Shown here piece by piece: positions 43,915 to 56,369 of a stretch of DNA of 64,000 nucleotides. A model generated the notes under the pieces. It ran no database searches, had not been told where the DNA came from, and saw only the letters and a program-made list of their open reading frames with translations. This DNA comes from Liolophura sinensis (Eukaryota; Mollusca; Polyplacophora; Chitonida; Chitonidae). Location of the stretch: positions 857,474 to 921,473 of the forward strand of contig NC_088298.1 in NCBI RefSeq assembly GCF_032854445.1, in the 5' to 3' direction. The position numbers were made by a program, and so were the translations under genes. Every line of letters starts with the position of its first letter. Position 1 is the stretch's first letter.

Positions 43915-44212
43915 TCCAGATGCGCTGACATTACCGAACAAGGTCCACAGCAAAGGACCCTATACCACCTGATGAAAAAAGTGTCTCCAACCCTTCACAG
44001 CATGAGACTCAGCTGGACACTGTACAGGACCCAGACGGACGATGTAAGGAGGAAGTAAGCGACGTTGAAATTCAATATTTCAGACATAAATGTGTCGGAT
44101 GTGCACACTTCTTCAGGGGAAGAAAACGATAATGTAGAGGTGGCCAGAGGAAAACAACATGAGGTGGAAGATGAGGCCATGGAAGCTGCAAGTGGAAGGC
44201 GACACAGGGTGG
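43915..44212 (+). pseudogene. Unrecognised coding-like segment
   Basis: After a possible splice acceptor (TTTTACTATTCTTCCAG, 43904-43920), one frame reads RTRSTAKDPIPPDEKSVSNP and VQDPDGRCKEEVSDVEIQYF, then stops. A neighbouring frame continues SDVHTSSGEENDNVEVARGK, HEVEDEAMEAASGRRHR. The amino-acid use looks protein-like (acidic, Ser-rich, charged), and the two frames join naturally with a shift near 44065-44090. I do not recognise it. The PLE P5 3' terminus abuts its right end, so it could be host sequence that was inserted into. Confidence 0.3.
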
Positions 44213-46500
44213 ATAAATATAAGCGTCGATGTCCGACATTCGTATACCATTCGTAGTCCGCACAGGGCGTTCCAAGTTGATAATCGCAAGGTCCATTTCC
44301 AAAACAACTTTTAACACTAGCCCCCAAAGACAAAGGTATGTAAGAAGTTTTAGAAATAGGAAATAAAGCCGATAACACACGAGAGAAGAGGTTATCAGTT
44401 TTCAATGATGCCGGGAAGACAGTGGATATTCCGAGCATAATTTCCATACCAAAGCTCAAATTCGTAGTCCATGAATGAGTTCCAGGTCAAATAACAACAA
44501 AACCAGGTATCTCAGTCGCGCTTTGATTGCAACTGTTCATAAAAGCATCATGCAGATGTAAAGCGCATGGCTGTCTTTACGGCCACTGGCCTAAGGTTAA
44601 GCGGTATTGAACACAGATCGAAAATGACGAGGGTTTATAGACCTTAATGGAAGTGATTGTAATTCAAAAGTAACGTACGATTGCGTCCCGTGAATATGTA
44701 AGGATTTCACACTACAAGAGGCGCCGTCTAAGATGTTACACGTGACAAGCTGGTCTGTATAAAAGGTGTCTACAAGATAGACGTTTACACTCGGCAACGA
44801 GCGCCATCTATGTTGTTAAAGACCATGTACACGATAGATATGTACATAGGGATAACAGCGCCGTCTATATGGTTGATCACAATGGAGATCGCCAGAGATT
44901 CTGAACGCTCTGTCCATACCTGCCAACGAAGATGCCATACTCATTGTAAAATTTGAGAAACTTACCATGAAGGCGTTTGATGGCGTATCCTTGACAAACA
45001 ATTTTTGAACTAGCAACTTGTGATGCAGATTATAGTCATCACAATTTAAGCAAGATCTGACAAATGCTGCAAGGTGAGATATGTATACCCCATATGCAGG
45101 ACCCTTTGGTATATTGCTATCCAAGTAAGAATAATTTACGGTATCAAAATTGAAATTATCCCTTTTGTCGTAAAGGCGGCGTGAAAGGAGACCTTCTTCG
45201 TCTTTGTACAAATAGAGATCCAAATAAAATGTACCATCAGGACTATCTGTTGTCTCCTTTAAATCCAATGAAGGCGGATAGATTTCCTTTACGGCTTCAG
45301 CAATATGGGAGTTATTTAATGCCAGTAGATCATCAATACACCGCTTGGTAAATGAAAAGGATCGAGTTTTAAAGATACTACTTTTAAGTAACTTCTGCAT
45401 ATAGTCGTATTCATGTGAAAACAGGTATAGGTCTGCCAAAAGAGGCGCACAATTAGTACCCATTGTAATGCCTATGCACTGTTGGTAAATGGTATCCCCG
45501 AATTTCACATAGATGTTATTAATGAGAAATTCAAGTAATTCAATAAATGTAACATCCCATGAGTGGTAACTTTATGAACAGTAGAACTAAAGAAAGTCTT
45601 ATTGCTTCTGACGTTAAGTGACGGTTTTAGTAAATATACCGAGACAATTAAGGACGATATTCTTTTAATAAGATCTTTGTGAGAAATTGTAGTATAGAGA
45701 GTAGAAATATTCCATGTTAATACGTCTTTGTACGGTATATGCATATGAGCATCAAGTTCTTCTGTAAGATGTTTGGAGTTGTTAAGAATCCACAAGCAGT
45801 TGACACCTGAATTTTTTGTTATGGCACAACAACACTTATTCCAAAATAACTTTACTCCTCGTAACTCTGTTGTAAGTAGGGTTGACAAGAGTTTGATGGT
45901 ACAACATCTTGAACCTGCAATAAATCGAGCCTTGTATGGGGATTTATGCATTTTAGGAATGCAGTAAAGTTGTGGTATTTCTGTGTGACGGGTAAGTATA
46001 TTTAGGCGACTTTCTTTAAGAGAGATTTTGTCTATTAAATAGTTTCTCCAGAGTACATGTAGTAGCAGAATACGTAGATGTTGTTGTAGATGTACATAGC
46101 TCTTGAACAAGAATTTGATAATTCTTGGAAATAAAGATGACATTACCGGGAGCCTTGTCTGCTACAGTGATGACAAATTTACTATGAAGGTCAGCGAGTG
46201 TTTCTTGCACAATGGGATCCTTCAGAACCTGTTTAACCTTAGGTAAAGCTATACGGTGTCTATACGGTGTATAGTTGAACTAACCTTCTTTTTGACAATC
46301 TCAAACCACTCTTTAAAATACCGATGAATCCACGTTCTCCCGTCTTGACAATTTTTTAACATATTCCTCAAGCATCAAGATGAAATTGTTTTTGTTAGAT
46401 CGAGTGTTGACATTTCTCTTTTGTGTAGGCTTAGGGGGGAGAGGAAGCCATGGAAGTGGTGAGGGATAATCAACCATCCCCATCCCAGCAACCAAAGAAG
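44213..46500 (-). mobile_element. Penelope-like element copy P5 (longest)
   Basis: On the minus strand it runs from a 5' coding part near 46495, through RT (46260-44816), to a 3' UTR (about 44815-44213) ending in the common terminus near 44228 (ACGAATGTCGGACATCGACG). It has about 2.3 kb with only a few frame breaks and is the best guide to the family. No GIY-YIG domain is visible after the RT, so it may belong to an endonuclease-lacking or endonuclease-truncated PLE type. Confidence 0.85.
44816..46495 (-). pseudogene. PLE reverse transcriptase, copy P5
   Basis: In sense order: RSNKNNFILMLEEYVKKLSR (46495-46313); after a frameshift LADLHSKFVITVADKAPGNV (46210-46016); then LYCIPKMHKSPYKARFIAGS, GVNCLWILNNSKHLTEEL and STLYTTISHKDLIKRISSLI (46143-45505). 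After another frame change come FGDTIYQQCIGITMGTNCAP, LLADLYLFSHEYDYM, CIDDLLALNN (catalytic box, normally YIDD), FYLDLYLYKDEEGLLSRRLY, DKRDNFNFDTVNYSYL and PAYGVYISHLAAFVRSC (45508-44816). These blocks are typical of PLE RTs, which resemble telomerase RT. The motif C Tyr is Cys here; the Asp pair is kept. There are at least three frameshifts. Confidence 0.88.
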
Positions 46501-46574
46501 AGGCGCCTAAGCGGAATAAGGAAGCTTGGGAAGGCGAAGGGTTATTCTCGTCTCCACGCGAAGCGGGGTGCCTG

Positions 46575-48903
46575 TTGTGCCCCTTGGTAATTTTTGATGT
46601 ACCCCGCCATGTAAGAGTTATTCACAAGCCACGCGAAACCAGCCTTAAATCGGTTTGCCCAGTACCAGTTTGCAACCAGAAGAAGTTTGCCTGGCTGGAC
46701 ACTCACCTCCCCAAATTCCACGCGTACAAGGCCGGAAGTGTAAAATATAAAAACATACTTAGGGAACACGTGAATCAGGACAGATATTTGAATAACGATG
46801 ACGTCGACGACAACAACGAACTGGACACTGACGCTGCGAAAGGACAGGAAAATGAGGAGGAAGAGGGGGAAGAGCCCAGCGATGGTAGAGACAGCACGGA
46901 CATGATGCCACGAAAGGTGCAGAAGTCTTTAGTTCACTTCTACAAGTTTTTGAGGAGTGTGAGCGGCGGCCTATAAAAAAAGAAGTCTAGCCACCAACAT
47001 GCCAGGCAGCTGGAGTCTATATGTGAGAAGGTGTCGGGCAGGTGGAGTTTCAGAGATCTGAACAACGTCCAGCTGTTTCAATTAGGGTAGATGCCCATTA
47101 CAATGTTGCTAATATTATTATAACGAAAGTAAATAAAACATATCATGATGCCCTGTGCCGGGAAAATAATGATCCCAGAACATCTCTCTTTATGAGAGCA
47201 CGACCCTCCTTGGTCCTACGACGGTTGACCCAGAATGCCCATTTTGGCTGAAGACTGGAATGCGCATGTCGGTTTCGACGCCTAGGTTAATAAGTAATGG
47301 TTACAAATACAAATGGGAAAAGTGTTAATTAGTCCACACTGAGTGGAATTGATGTTGCTCATTAGCCAGACCTTGACACACTTCATTGCCGTTCCAGATG
47401 GCTCAACCCAGAATTAAGTGAACAACAAGCAGCCTGGCACCATACTGCCGTACATTTGCACGCTAAATTTGCTAGCGAGGTACATGAACACTCTTGGTTA
47501 CCCAACTGCCAAACTCTCCACGGCATTGCAAGGGTGTGGACAGGCCATGAAAAAACGCAATAATGAGGGAAAAACGGTAAGGCAAACTCTAGATGCTCAA
47601 GAGGTCCTTGTATGGGAGGAGTGAGTGAGTGAGTGCTTGGGGTTTAACGTCGAACTCAACAATTTTTCTGTCATATGACGACGAAGGAATCCTTAGGGTG
47701 CATGTACGTGTAATGTGCCTCCTTGTTGCAGGAACCGATTTCCACTGCTCTTTTATTTAATACTGCTTCACTGAGACGACTTACCGCGGGCAAGTAAGTT
47801 GCCCCGCCCGAGTCATTATACTGATACGGGTCAACCAGTCGTTGCACTATCCCCTTTATGCTGAACGCCAAGCGAGGAAGTTACAACTTCCTCTTTTAAA
47901 ATTTTAGGTGTGGCTCGATCTTAAGTGTGACTCGATCAAGGATTGATCCTGGATCTACCGTTCCCGAAGCGGACGCTCTACCAACTGTGATATCCGGGCC
48001 GGTCTGTATGGGAGGACGTGGCCAAGGTAGATGCCAGCGAGGTATCTCGAGGAGCTGAGCTATTGTTAAATGCGATAATGTCGAGTGAAGAAATTGACAT
48101 TAACAGTGAAAGGTATCACACTATCACTTCATACCTAAGTTTCTTGACCTTGACACCGGCCACAGGTCAGGGGTATTAAGGAAGCTCAAAGAGGGTGGTG
48201 AGTGACACTGGTGACACAGAGCTTATGGTTGCAGTGACCAACCACAGAACCAGCCACGTAGGCGCAGCTCACTTGCCTCTCTCCAAGAAGTTTTGGACCT
48301 TTATCACACATACCTTTATCACACATATTCGCAACCAATTGTGCGGGTCACTAGGGCAAACATCAGGTCAAGGACTGTGCGTTTGTACACTATGACACTG
48401 GAAACTTTCACGGAATGTTTAGCAGAAACTACCGAAATGTTCTTGGCAGGACCATATATTGCAAGAATGTAGGGCAGGCGCTGGTGACCGCGATGTGGAA
48501 GCAGCACCCGGAAAAAAACGAGGAGAGCTGGCTCACCAGCTTGGCCACTCCTTACAGACGGGAAAAGGCATACTACCAACTGATGCAGGCTGACCATGTT
48601 GGCAACCTGGCAGCCCCAGTTCGCCATGTTCTACGACCTGGCGCCGAAATCACCAATGACGCTCCAGCTGTAGAACATTCAGTGTTAGCAGGAGATGTTA
48701 ACAACGTCATTCCTCTACCCGACGACCCAGTTTGTGCAAAGTTAGTCAACACGAGGCCCACGAATACATCTAGTGGAGCGCGCTGCGCATTTGCGCTAGC
48801 TTCCCTGGCAGCGTTAAGGGCTTTATGCCTGGAATTTATAAATTCAAATGAGCCTATGACATCCCGACAAATGAAACAGGCCTTGGAAGGAACGTCTGCA
48901 TAA
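46575..48903 (+). pseudogene. Zinc-finger tyrosine recombinase-like pseudogene, split by a SINE
   Basis: 46575-46973 encodes a C-x4-C-x10-H-x4-H finger (CPVPVCNQKKFAWLDTHLPKFH, residues 28-49) and an acidic linker, then VQKSLVHFYKFLRSVSGGL and a TAA at 46974. The same frame continues KKKSSHQHARQLESICEKVS, GRWSFRDLNNVQLF. 47418-47620 reads QPGTILPYICTLNLLARYMN, like a recombinase SAM-like N-domain. After the SINE comes EDVAKVDASEVSRGAELLLN; then, with a shift, GHRSGVLRKLKEGG (48158-48199, box I Arg), VAVTNHRTSHVGAAHLPLS, and near 48525-48580 ELAHQLGHSLQT plus KAYYQL (box II and nucleophilic Tyr). The gene is dead, with a stop, frameshifts and a SINE. Crypton- or DIRS-type origin, or a multicopy host relative, cannot be separated here. 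Confidence 0.7.
47621..48004 (-). mobile_element. SINE family B copy inserted in recombinase pseudogene (12-bp TSD)
   Basis: Minus-strand SINE: head near 48003 (CCGGCCCGGATATCACAGTT), GGTAGATCCAGGATCAATCC, a short duplicated CGATCAAG..CGATCTTAAG part, body, core (GTTGAGTTCGACGTTAAACC) and ACTC tail at 47621. Identical flanks TGTATGGGAGGA at 47609-47620 and 48005-48016. Removing it restores one reading frame (VLVWEDVAKVDASEV), so the host frame was open at this point before the insertion. Confidence 0.95.
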
Positions 48904-49269
48904 ACAACTGACTTGCTGAAACACGTTACAATTAAGCAGCTTACCAACAGGGTCAGAACATTTATTAAACGAAAAGAAAAACGTGGCAACCTTAAAAGTG
49001 ACTGAATTATTATGTGACCACAACTTACAACTAGACCTTTTCCTTTTGAGAACTACTCTATCGTGACATGTTCGGCCAAATTCAGGTACTGAACTTTGTT
49101 TTCATTTGAGATTTTTCATATTTTTGATCATAAATGTTACGCTTTGATGACTGTTATGCTAGCATGTCTCGCTGAGCAAGAATTCTTATGAATGCTTTGA
49201 CATCAGTGATGAGAATGACCTGCAGATTGCAGATTGCAGATTCTCGAAATATTCCTGAACGATCCTGAA
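48904..49269. other. No recognised feature
   Basis: This follows the end of the recombinase-like sequence; nothing recognised. Confidence 0.35.
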
Positions 49270-49630
49270 CTCAGTCCTCAAAGTCCATGGCTTGGCAGCG
49301 CCAATCATCACGGTTTGGTACTTTGTTTATTATTGGGTACTCGTGTACTACGCTGCACACTGGAGAAAACGTTCTGTCACCGACACTTGCGCTGTATTGC
49401 CAGGTGTTCCACATTTCTTGTTGGAAAACGATCTTTTACTGTAACTTCGGAGCTATCTTCCCCCAAATTTGGACTCAAGTAAAAACGTCCTGTGCACAAT
49501 ATACAGACAAGGGTTAACAACTGGATTTCCCTTTGTCTTCAATCAATTTGCAAGGTGCATTAGTGGGCAGAAACTATACCCATTTAAGCCTGGGTAAATT
49601 CATGCACATGTTTGTCATAATTAAAGCAAA
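49270..49630 (+). repeat. Dispersed repeat family Y, copy 3
   Basis: GCTTGGCAGCGCCAATCATC, GGAGAAAACGTTCTGTCACC, AAATTTGGACTCAAGTAAAA, GCACAATATACAGACAAGGG and CATTTAAGCCTGGGTAAATT are in the same order as in the other copies. Confidence 0.65.
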
Positions 49631-50204
49631 AGTTCATGTCACAGGCAGCATTTAAGCTCGTTTCTGAGTTAGAACCATTTATTACCATATTATATTGTAT
49701 ATATGTGGAAAAGTTTAACACCTTATGCGAAGAAGCCACATCTGGCCCCATTGTGCTATGTCTGCAATCTACTCTGCAAACAGACCAATTTCCGCTGCCA
49801 AGATGCAATTTACAACAGAACTGTGCTGCAAAGACGGCGAGATCCTGGCCCTTACCCTAAACCCTAATCCTGGGGGATTTAAAATATGGATTGAAGTCAG
49901 AAATACTAAAGATACCTGTAATTGTTTTCTATTTATTAAGGAGATCTGAGGATCACTTCACCATGTAAAGCCACTAAGCAGGTCACAGATACGATATTGG
50001 CAGATACGATCACACGCAAATGATTTCGATGTAGGTTCTAATCTCTTCTCATGCGGAATAATGCATGTTTTCGTAAATGTCAGTTGTCATTGATTTTGTA
50101 AAGTCCTAAGGAACCGTCTGGTCGAATGAATGAAATTTGTATCCAAATCGTGTACCATGTTATGTTTGTAAGATTTACAAGCCCGGTAATCACTTGTAAC
50201 CAAG
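49631..50204. other. No recognised feature
   Basis: No supported gene. A frame at 49636-49860 has no motif. Confidence 0.35.
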
Positions 50205-50985
50205 CATAACGATGGGTGTATGTATACCATAAAACCTCGGGTCTGATAGGTGTTTGTATACTGTATAACATATGGTCTGATAGGTGTCTATATACTATAT
50301 AACCTCGGGTCTGATAGGTGTCTGTATAGTATATAACATCGAGTCTTATAGGTGTATGTATACCATAAAACCTCGGGTCTGATAGGTCTGTAAACTGTAT
50401 AACATGTGGTCTGATAGGTGTCTGTATACTATATAACATCGTGTCTGTACACCATATAACATCGGATCTGTATGCAATCTAACAACGGGTCTGATAGGTG
50501 TCTGTATAGCATATAACATCGGGCCTGAAAGGTGTCTGAATACCATATGACATCGGGTCTGTATGCAATCTAACAACGGGTCTGATAGGTGTCTGTATAG
50601 CATATAACATCGGGTCTGAAAGGTGTCTGAATACCACATAGCATCGGGTCTGTATGCAGTCTAACATCGGGCCTGATAGGTGTCTGTCTAGCATATAACA
50701 TTGGGTCTGATAGGTGTCTGTATACCATATAACAACGGGTCTGAGAGGTGTCGGAATACCATATAATATCGTGTCTGTATGCAATCTAACAACGGGTCTG
50801 ATAGGTGTCTGTATATCAAATAACATCGGGCCTGATAGGTGTCTGTATAGCACATAACATCGGGTCTGATAGGTGTGTGTATACCATATAGCATCGTGTC
50901 TGTATACCATAAAACATCGGGTCTGAAAGGTGTCTAAATACCATATAACATCGGGCCTGATAGGTGTCTATACCTTTTAACCCCG
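50205..50985 (+). repeat. 34-bp / 22-bp minisatellite array
   Basis: The unit GGTCTGATAGGTGTCTGTAT + AGCATATAACATCG (34 bases) repeats about 20 times, mixed with a shorter form that lacks GATAGGTGTCT (about 22-23 bases). Sites vary between AGCATATAAC, ACCATATAAC and GCAATCTAAC. Long minus-strand frames across it are a by-product of the repeat and not genes. Confidence 0.95.
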
Positions 50986-51064
50986 GGTGTTATGACTTTT
51001 AACATGTTGAATATACTAGTGATTGGACTGCTTTTGTAGGAAATCAGATAACCGTCTATCTACA

Positions 51065-51313
51065 GGGGCCTCCGTGACCGAGGTGGTTGGCGTGCCAACG
51101 CGGAGCAATAACCCAAAAGCCTCTCACCAATGCGATCGCTGTGAGTTCAAGACCAGGTCATGCTAGCTCTCCGACCGTATGCGGGAAAGTCTTGCAACGA
51201 TGCGGATGGTCGTGGGTTTCCCGCTGTCCGGTTTTCTCCCACCATAATGCTGGCCGCCGTCGTATAAGTGAAATATTCTTGTGTTCGGCGTAAAACATCA
51301 AACAAATCAAATC
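51065..51313 (+). mobile_element. SINE family A copy
   Basis: GGGGCCTCCGTGACCGAGGT, GTGAGTTCAAGACCAGGTCA, GCTGGCCGCCGTCGTATAAG, then the core TGAAATATTCTTGTGTTCGG and an AAATC tail. Full length with moderate divergence. A target-site duplication is not clear. Confidence 0.9.
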
Positions 51314-51344
51314 GATCTGCAAATCGTCACTAATCCTATCCCCA

Positions 51345-51440
51345 CAATATGACTGGGTGGGGTGTCATGCCCGGTGTCTTCAGCATGATACTTCAGTGAC
51401 GGCAGCACTTTGGCGGCATGGACACACACCGAATAACTCC
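51345..51440 (+). mobile_element. Fragment of a SINE B-like family
   Basis: GTGTCATGCCCGGTGTCTTC, AGCATGATACTTCAGTGACG, GCAGCACTTTGGCGGCATGG resemble the reverse complement of the body at 60225-60285. It has neither head nor tail. Confidence 0.5.
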
Positions 51441-54400
51441 TGGTTGTCACGTGACTGAGACCTTGATAAGCATGATGAAAAAACCCAAGCATACAGATAT
51501 ACATACCGGTACCGAGATCCGAGGGTTACGCTAAAATCTTCCTGCCGGAAATTAACAATTAACAGAGATTGGGAGATGAATTACGAATGACGTGTCATTC
51601 GAAATGCACTATAGTGAAAGTACTTAAACATATGGCGCAACAACTGGGCGGTGGGCGATCGATGCTCCTAGACTATTTTGACGTCATGTTCATGATAAAC
51701 CCGTATACAGATGTTTCTGCTGCTTGCCCTCATGCATATTGTTGTTGTTTTATCGTTTTTACTGTCCATCATTTACAAAATTAAGACAGTAAACGCACAG
51801 CTATATGCGAAGTGTCTGACGTGTGATAAAATGTAGATAACGAATTTAAAGATTTCGACAAAACGTATTTGTGTGATCGCGGCGTATGAAATTTAGCTTG
51901 ATTTATTTTCATTCAACTGATCCAAAACGAGTTGACACGGCAACACGGCTGTAAAGGCAACGTTAATAGACAAGCTGTGCATGTACGGTATAGTGTGGCC
52001 TTGTAAAACCCCAAGAACCATAACTGCACTGTACATGTACTGTGCGCTGTTGTTCAATACTGTCTTAAGATTTTATACCAGATTTAATTTTAAGCCAGGT
52101 CTTCAGTTTTAATACTTGGCAAAAAATATAATTGTTTAACAGTATCTTAAATATTTTGAAAAATCCAGCCCTGACTGCGATACAAACACAGTTCACACTG
52201 TAATACGCAGCTGTGGCATGGTACTGCCCATGCAATTTTGGAACCTTTCCGACCAGTACCGCATGCACAGTTCAGAACAGTTCAGTTCCGTACAGTCACG
52301 GCTTTGTCGTACACTCGTAAAGTTCACCAGTACAACTCCTCACTCATATATAGCTTCAAGCAGCTAATTTCTTTTAATGAATAAAAATCAACATCTGGCA
52401 TATGAATAGTGGCAAAATGTACATTTGTATACATATAATTTCTTATGCGAATCGCTACACACCTGACGACATTTCAGCAAGTTAGAGAAAATACGTACAT
52501 ACATAGATATAAAGTGTTTTACTCTGGCGTGAGCGGTTGCAGACATATTTGTAGAATCGATGGATGATGCACCGCAGAGTACATGTGAATATCTCGTTCT
52601 TGGCTGAAGATCAGTTTATAGAGGAGTAAAGTAATAAGACACTATGCAAGTTTTTTTATGCACTAAACAGATGATATTAATTTTTACATACGTTAAGATC
52701 TGTCATAATATGTTAATTTTCCACATCCCAATGATACCTAATAAAACTTATAATTATAATACGAAGGTCCGGTTTACCTGTGCATACAGTCATACTAAGG
52801 TCCCATACACTCGACTCTCCTTTTATTAACTAACCGCAATTGCTATTTGTCTTTTACTTAAACGTAGTATTTGTTGACACGCTTTATGGCAGAAGTCCTG
52901 GTCACGCCATCTGACAAAGTCCATTATAGTTACAAGCTTTCAAAAGGTTAGTCCAGTTTAATGTCTGAGTTCTCTAGTTTGAAGTAATGCTCTCACACCG
53001 ATAGACCTTGGACCAAGTAGACAGCAGGTTTCACATTAAAAACTAGTCTGTTGAATTTATTATACATCAAATATGTAAGATATAATAGATCGTATCAATA
53101 ACATAATAGATTCTATCGTCACTCCGAAAACATAGTATTCTATCACTAAAAAGATTAGTTTTTACAGTGTAGAATTCGCCTCTCGCTTATTTGGGTGCAA
53201 CTTAAAATTAACGTCGGCCTGTAGAATAGGCCAAGTACTGTGGTCTGTTTCACACAACCATTTTCGGCTTAAACCTACAGCTTTAATCTGTCTTACAAAA
53301 CCACAAAAATATTTTTTGCTGGATGTTCAAAATTGGCTTTGTACAACATATTCAACAAAAATACAAACACAGGAAGCAATTTTATATTGTTTTCCTCCCA
53401 GAATTAAATGCACTTGTTAACTCAACAAATTAGGGTAAGTATTCAAATGTGTCTACAATTTTCACCAAAAATTTAACATTTAAGGGCAATAAATAACACA
53501 TTAATTAACGCGGGGAAAGCACAAAATCGCTTCGGGCGTTTATATTTTTGTTGAGTATACTTCCACAGCTTCGAAACATTAGTCAGATGTTTACTAATCG
53601 TAAGCTGAAGCCGGAAATGACCTTATGAATGGGGCACCAGGACGGCAACTTGTGTATCTAATGTCTTCGGCATGGCGTTCCAGTGATGCAGCAAGATGCA
53701 TCAGTCGACACTGAGATCGATCCGCTACAATTATGATACACAGTTGATATTTGACCTAAATAACGTTACACGCATCGTTGAATCCAAACATTGTACAAAA
53801 GAAATTCCACTTCGTGACCCAAATGTAACCCAAGATAGTTCTCCTTGGTGGAGAAATATTGAAAGATGGGAATCTTGATGCTAGTGACGGAAAAAACTAT
53901 ATTTGATATGAAATCGTCACGTAGTGGTGATGATGTATGCAACTCTGAATCCGGACATCATAGAAAAGAAAAACCACTTTGTGGACGTTAGAACAACACG
54001 CCTTCCACAAGACAATGCCCAAACGTTTCTTCTCATAAACACGTGGAAAACACAGATTACAATTTCACAAATCAGACCACTAGCACATCAATCAACTTTG
54101 AACATTAAGGCGTTGCCAATTTTAAGTTTCAATGTAAATACTCCTTTCTTCCAAGCTTCGCACAATCATCAACCATAATTATGTTAAACCCTCAAAATAA
54201 ATCGATTTCCATACCGGTGTCTTTAACAGCTATTTATTAAGTTCAACATAAATGTTTATAAGTGTGGTATTATAATCTGTTTCTTCTGGAGAGTAGCCTA
54301 TATTCACCTGTCTGTAAAATCAGTCGCACTCGCTACCAAAATTGACTTAGTGTCACGTAAACAACCCAGGCTCTACACATTGATATGTTGGACGTCCATG

Positions 54401-56369
54401 TATTACAAAAGAAATTGCAGTTAGAATACTGTTTGAATTCTAATTCAAACTGTTAAACTCCAGAAGCTTAGTTTCGATACCAAGAACTCATTGCCTCGGG
54501 TGGGGTCATAATAATTCAAAAATAAGTTGCATGCTGGACAATGGGCGTGGAGGATAATTTGTTTAACAATGCACCAACAAGCGGTGGTGTTACGTGTCAC
54601 TGACTGAAGGCAATTTTGGTATCGGGTATGAGGGATTTTACAGACAGATGAATATATGCGACTCTCTAAAAGAAAAAGACGATAGCTTACTAAAGGATCT
54701 TAAACGGTATGGTCAGGCTACAAACAATCTTCTACTTATAACTCAATTCATACATCAGAAATTGTTTGCTGGAAATCGGGCGATTTAACACGACATATTT
54801 CACACTGTTATATATACTTGTATTTGTCCAAAATACCAAGGTGAAGAAACTGCTTATGATGTACATCAGCAGTCACAATATTCAGGCACTTGGTCGATGG
54901 GTCCATGAAGAAGCTGGCAAAGCGTGAGCGATGGTCGTTCGTAAGCCACTTGAATCCTCAAATAAGCAACTAATCGAATATGGTTGAATGACGGTAAATA
55001 CGGCAAATATTAATACCCCATCAGCGCAATATCCGTGGTTTAAGTTAAAAACATAAGCTTCCTTTTAATTATTATAATCCACCAACTGCAAGTCCCACTT
55101 AAACAAGCAACATTCACCAAATATCCGAACGTTGAAATATGGGCCGAGCAATTGTTTATTTTGATGAATCATATAAATAACCCGAGCAACGAACGCACAC
55201 GAATTTGACCCTTTTCTCCCACTCGCAAACTTGTGTGTGTTGCCACACGCCAATCAAATTTCAATCCTCATGTATGCGAGCCCATCCCTTTGGGCGACAG
55301 GAGGATTTCATGTCATATTGCATGAGGACCAAATGTTAAAAGATAGGTCTAAAATTTGACCGACCGAACGATCGCTTGGTCGCAACTAAAACTTGACCCT
55401 TCGCTTAACTTATAATAGTTTGCTTATTCCGTAAAACACATGGTTATCAGGAATGACTCAAACTGAACAATATGCACAAATATGTGAATGCTCAGAAGCG
55501 TTGCTTAGGTAAAATTTCTGTCACATTATCGTCACAGTGTGGATTAATCTTTCTTAGCCAAACACTGTGCTGGTTCTTACATTTCCTTGCTCAAACCACC
55601 GTTAGCAAACACATACACCAATGTTGCACAAATATTTGCTTTCCAACAGAATATATAAGAAGATTGATAAACACCCTCTAACTCTCACGGCTCACCTTTG
55701 TATTCCGTAAAGTACCCGTATTGAATTTCCACAAGCAAGTCAAGGTCCAAAATCTTAAACTCACTAAAACTGGTCCAGGGGTGCTTGGAAAAAGACTTTC
55801 ATCTGTTGATGTTGAAAGGGAACTGTTGATCCAACAGCCACGGAAAAGACAAGTGCACAATATAACACCTGTACGCTGCACAAAGCCTCCATTAATTCCG
55901 ATCTGTCCAAAAATTGTAGTGTTCTATTGGACAGTCCGCCGTAATGGTTGACACGTACTCCAGTCTTTGTCAGCTGTCGACCATTAAGCATGTATCCGCT
56001 GATAACGCTGACATTTGTACTCTGTCAAATTAATTCCACGCTATCCAGTTTCCACATATCACCAGCAGCCGAACTGGGTTGGATAATCCTTGATACGGAT
56101 TATTTGTGTACAACCCAAGCTTGAGTATGTTGCCTTCTGTCACACCATAGCTGTCCAGTAAAAGTTAATTCAATGTTCGAAGGCAGTGCCTCACACTCTC
56201 CGAGTGGGACACTTAACACTTTGGCAAACGGGAAACAATAGGTGTTTGGATAACTTCGTCGTTAGTTAATATGTACGCGTACCCAGGAAATCGTTCGCTA
56301 CACACCTGATCGGAGAAGATGCCCCAATATTACCACACTGAAACCATCCACGTCACACTTGATATAGAG
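51441..56369. other. Low-repeat region, no recognised gene
   Basis: About 4.9 kb of A/T-rich sequence with no family I can name. Frames up to 84 codons (53696-53878, 53924-54178, 54594-54788, 55721-55951) show no motif. It lies 3' of the GPCR gene on the minus strand and could hold its 3' UTR or simply be intergenic. Confidence 0.35.

Noticed and set aside
43995-44459. A 154-codon minus-strand frame across the PLE end
   Set aside because: It runs through the PLE 3' UTR into flanking DNA and contains no PLE motif; it is a chance frame.
48573-48989. A 138-codon minus-strand frame
   Set aside because: It is the reverse of the recombinase-like coding sequence, which has the recognisable motifs on the plus strand.
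50080-50910. Long minus-strand frames (up to 143 codons) with a repeated YRHLSDP-type peptide
   Set aside because: They are translations of the 34/22-bp minisatellite, whose unit lacks stops in those frames.
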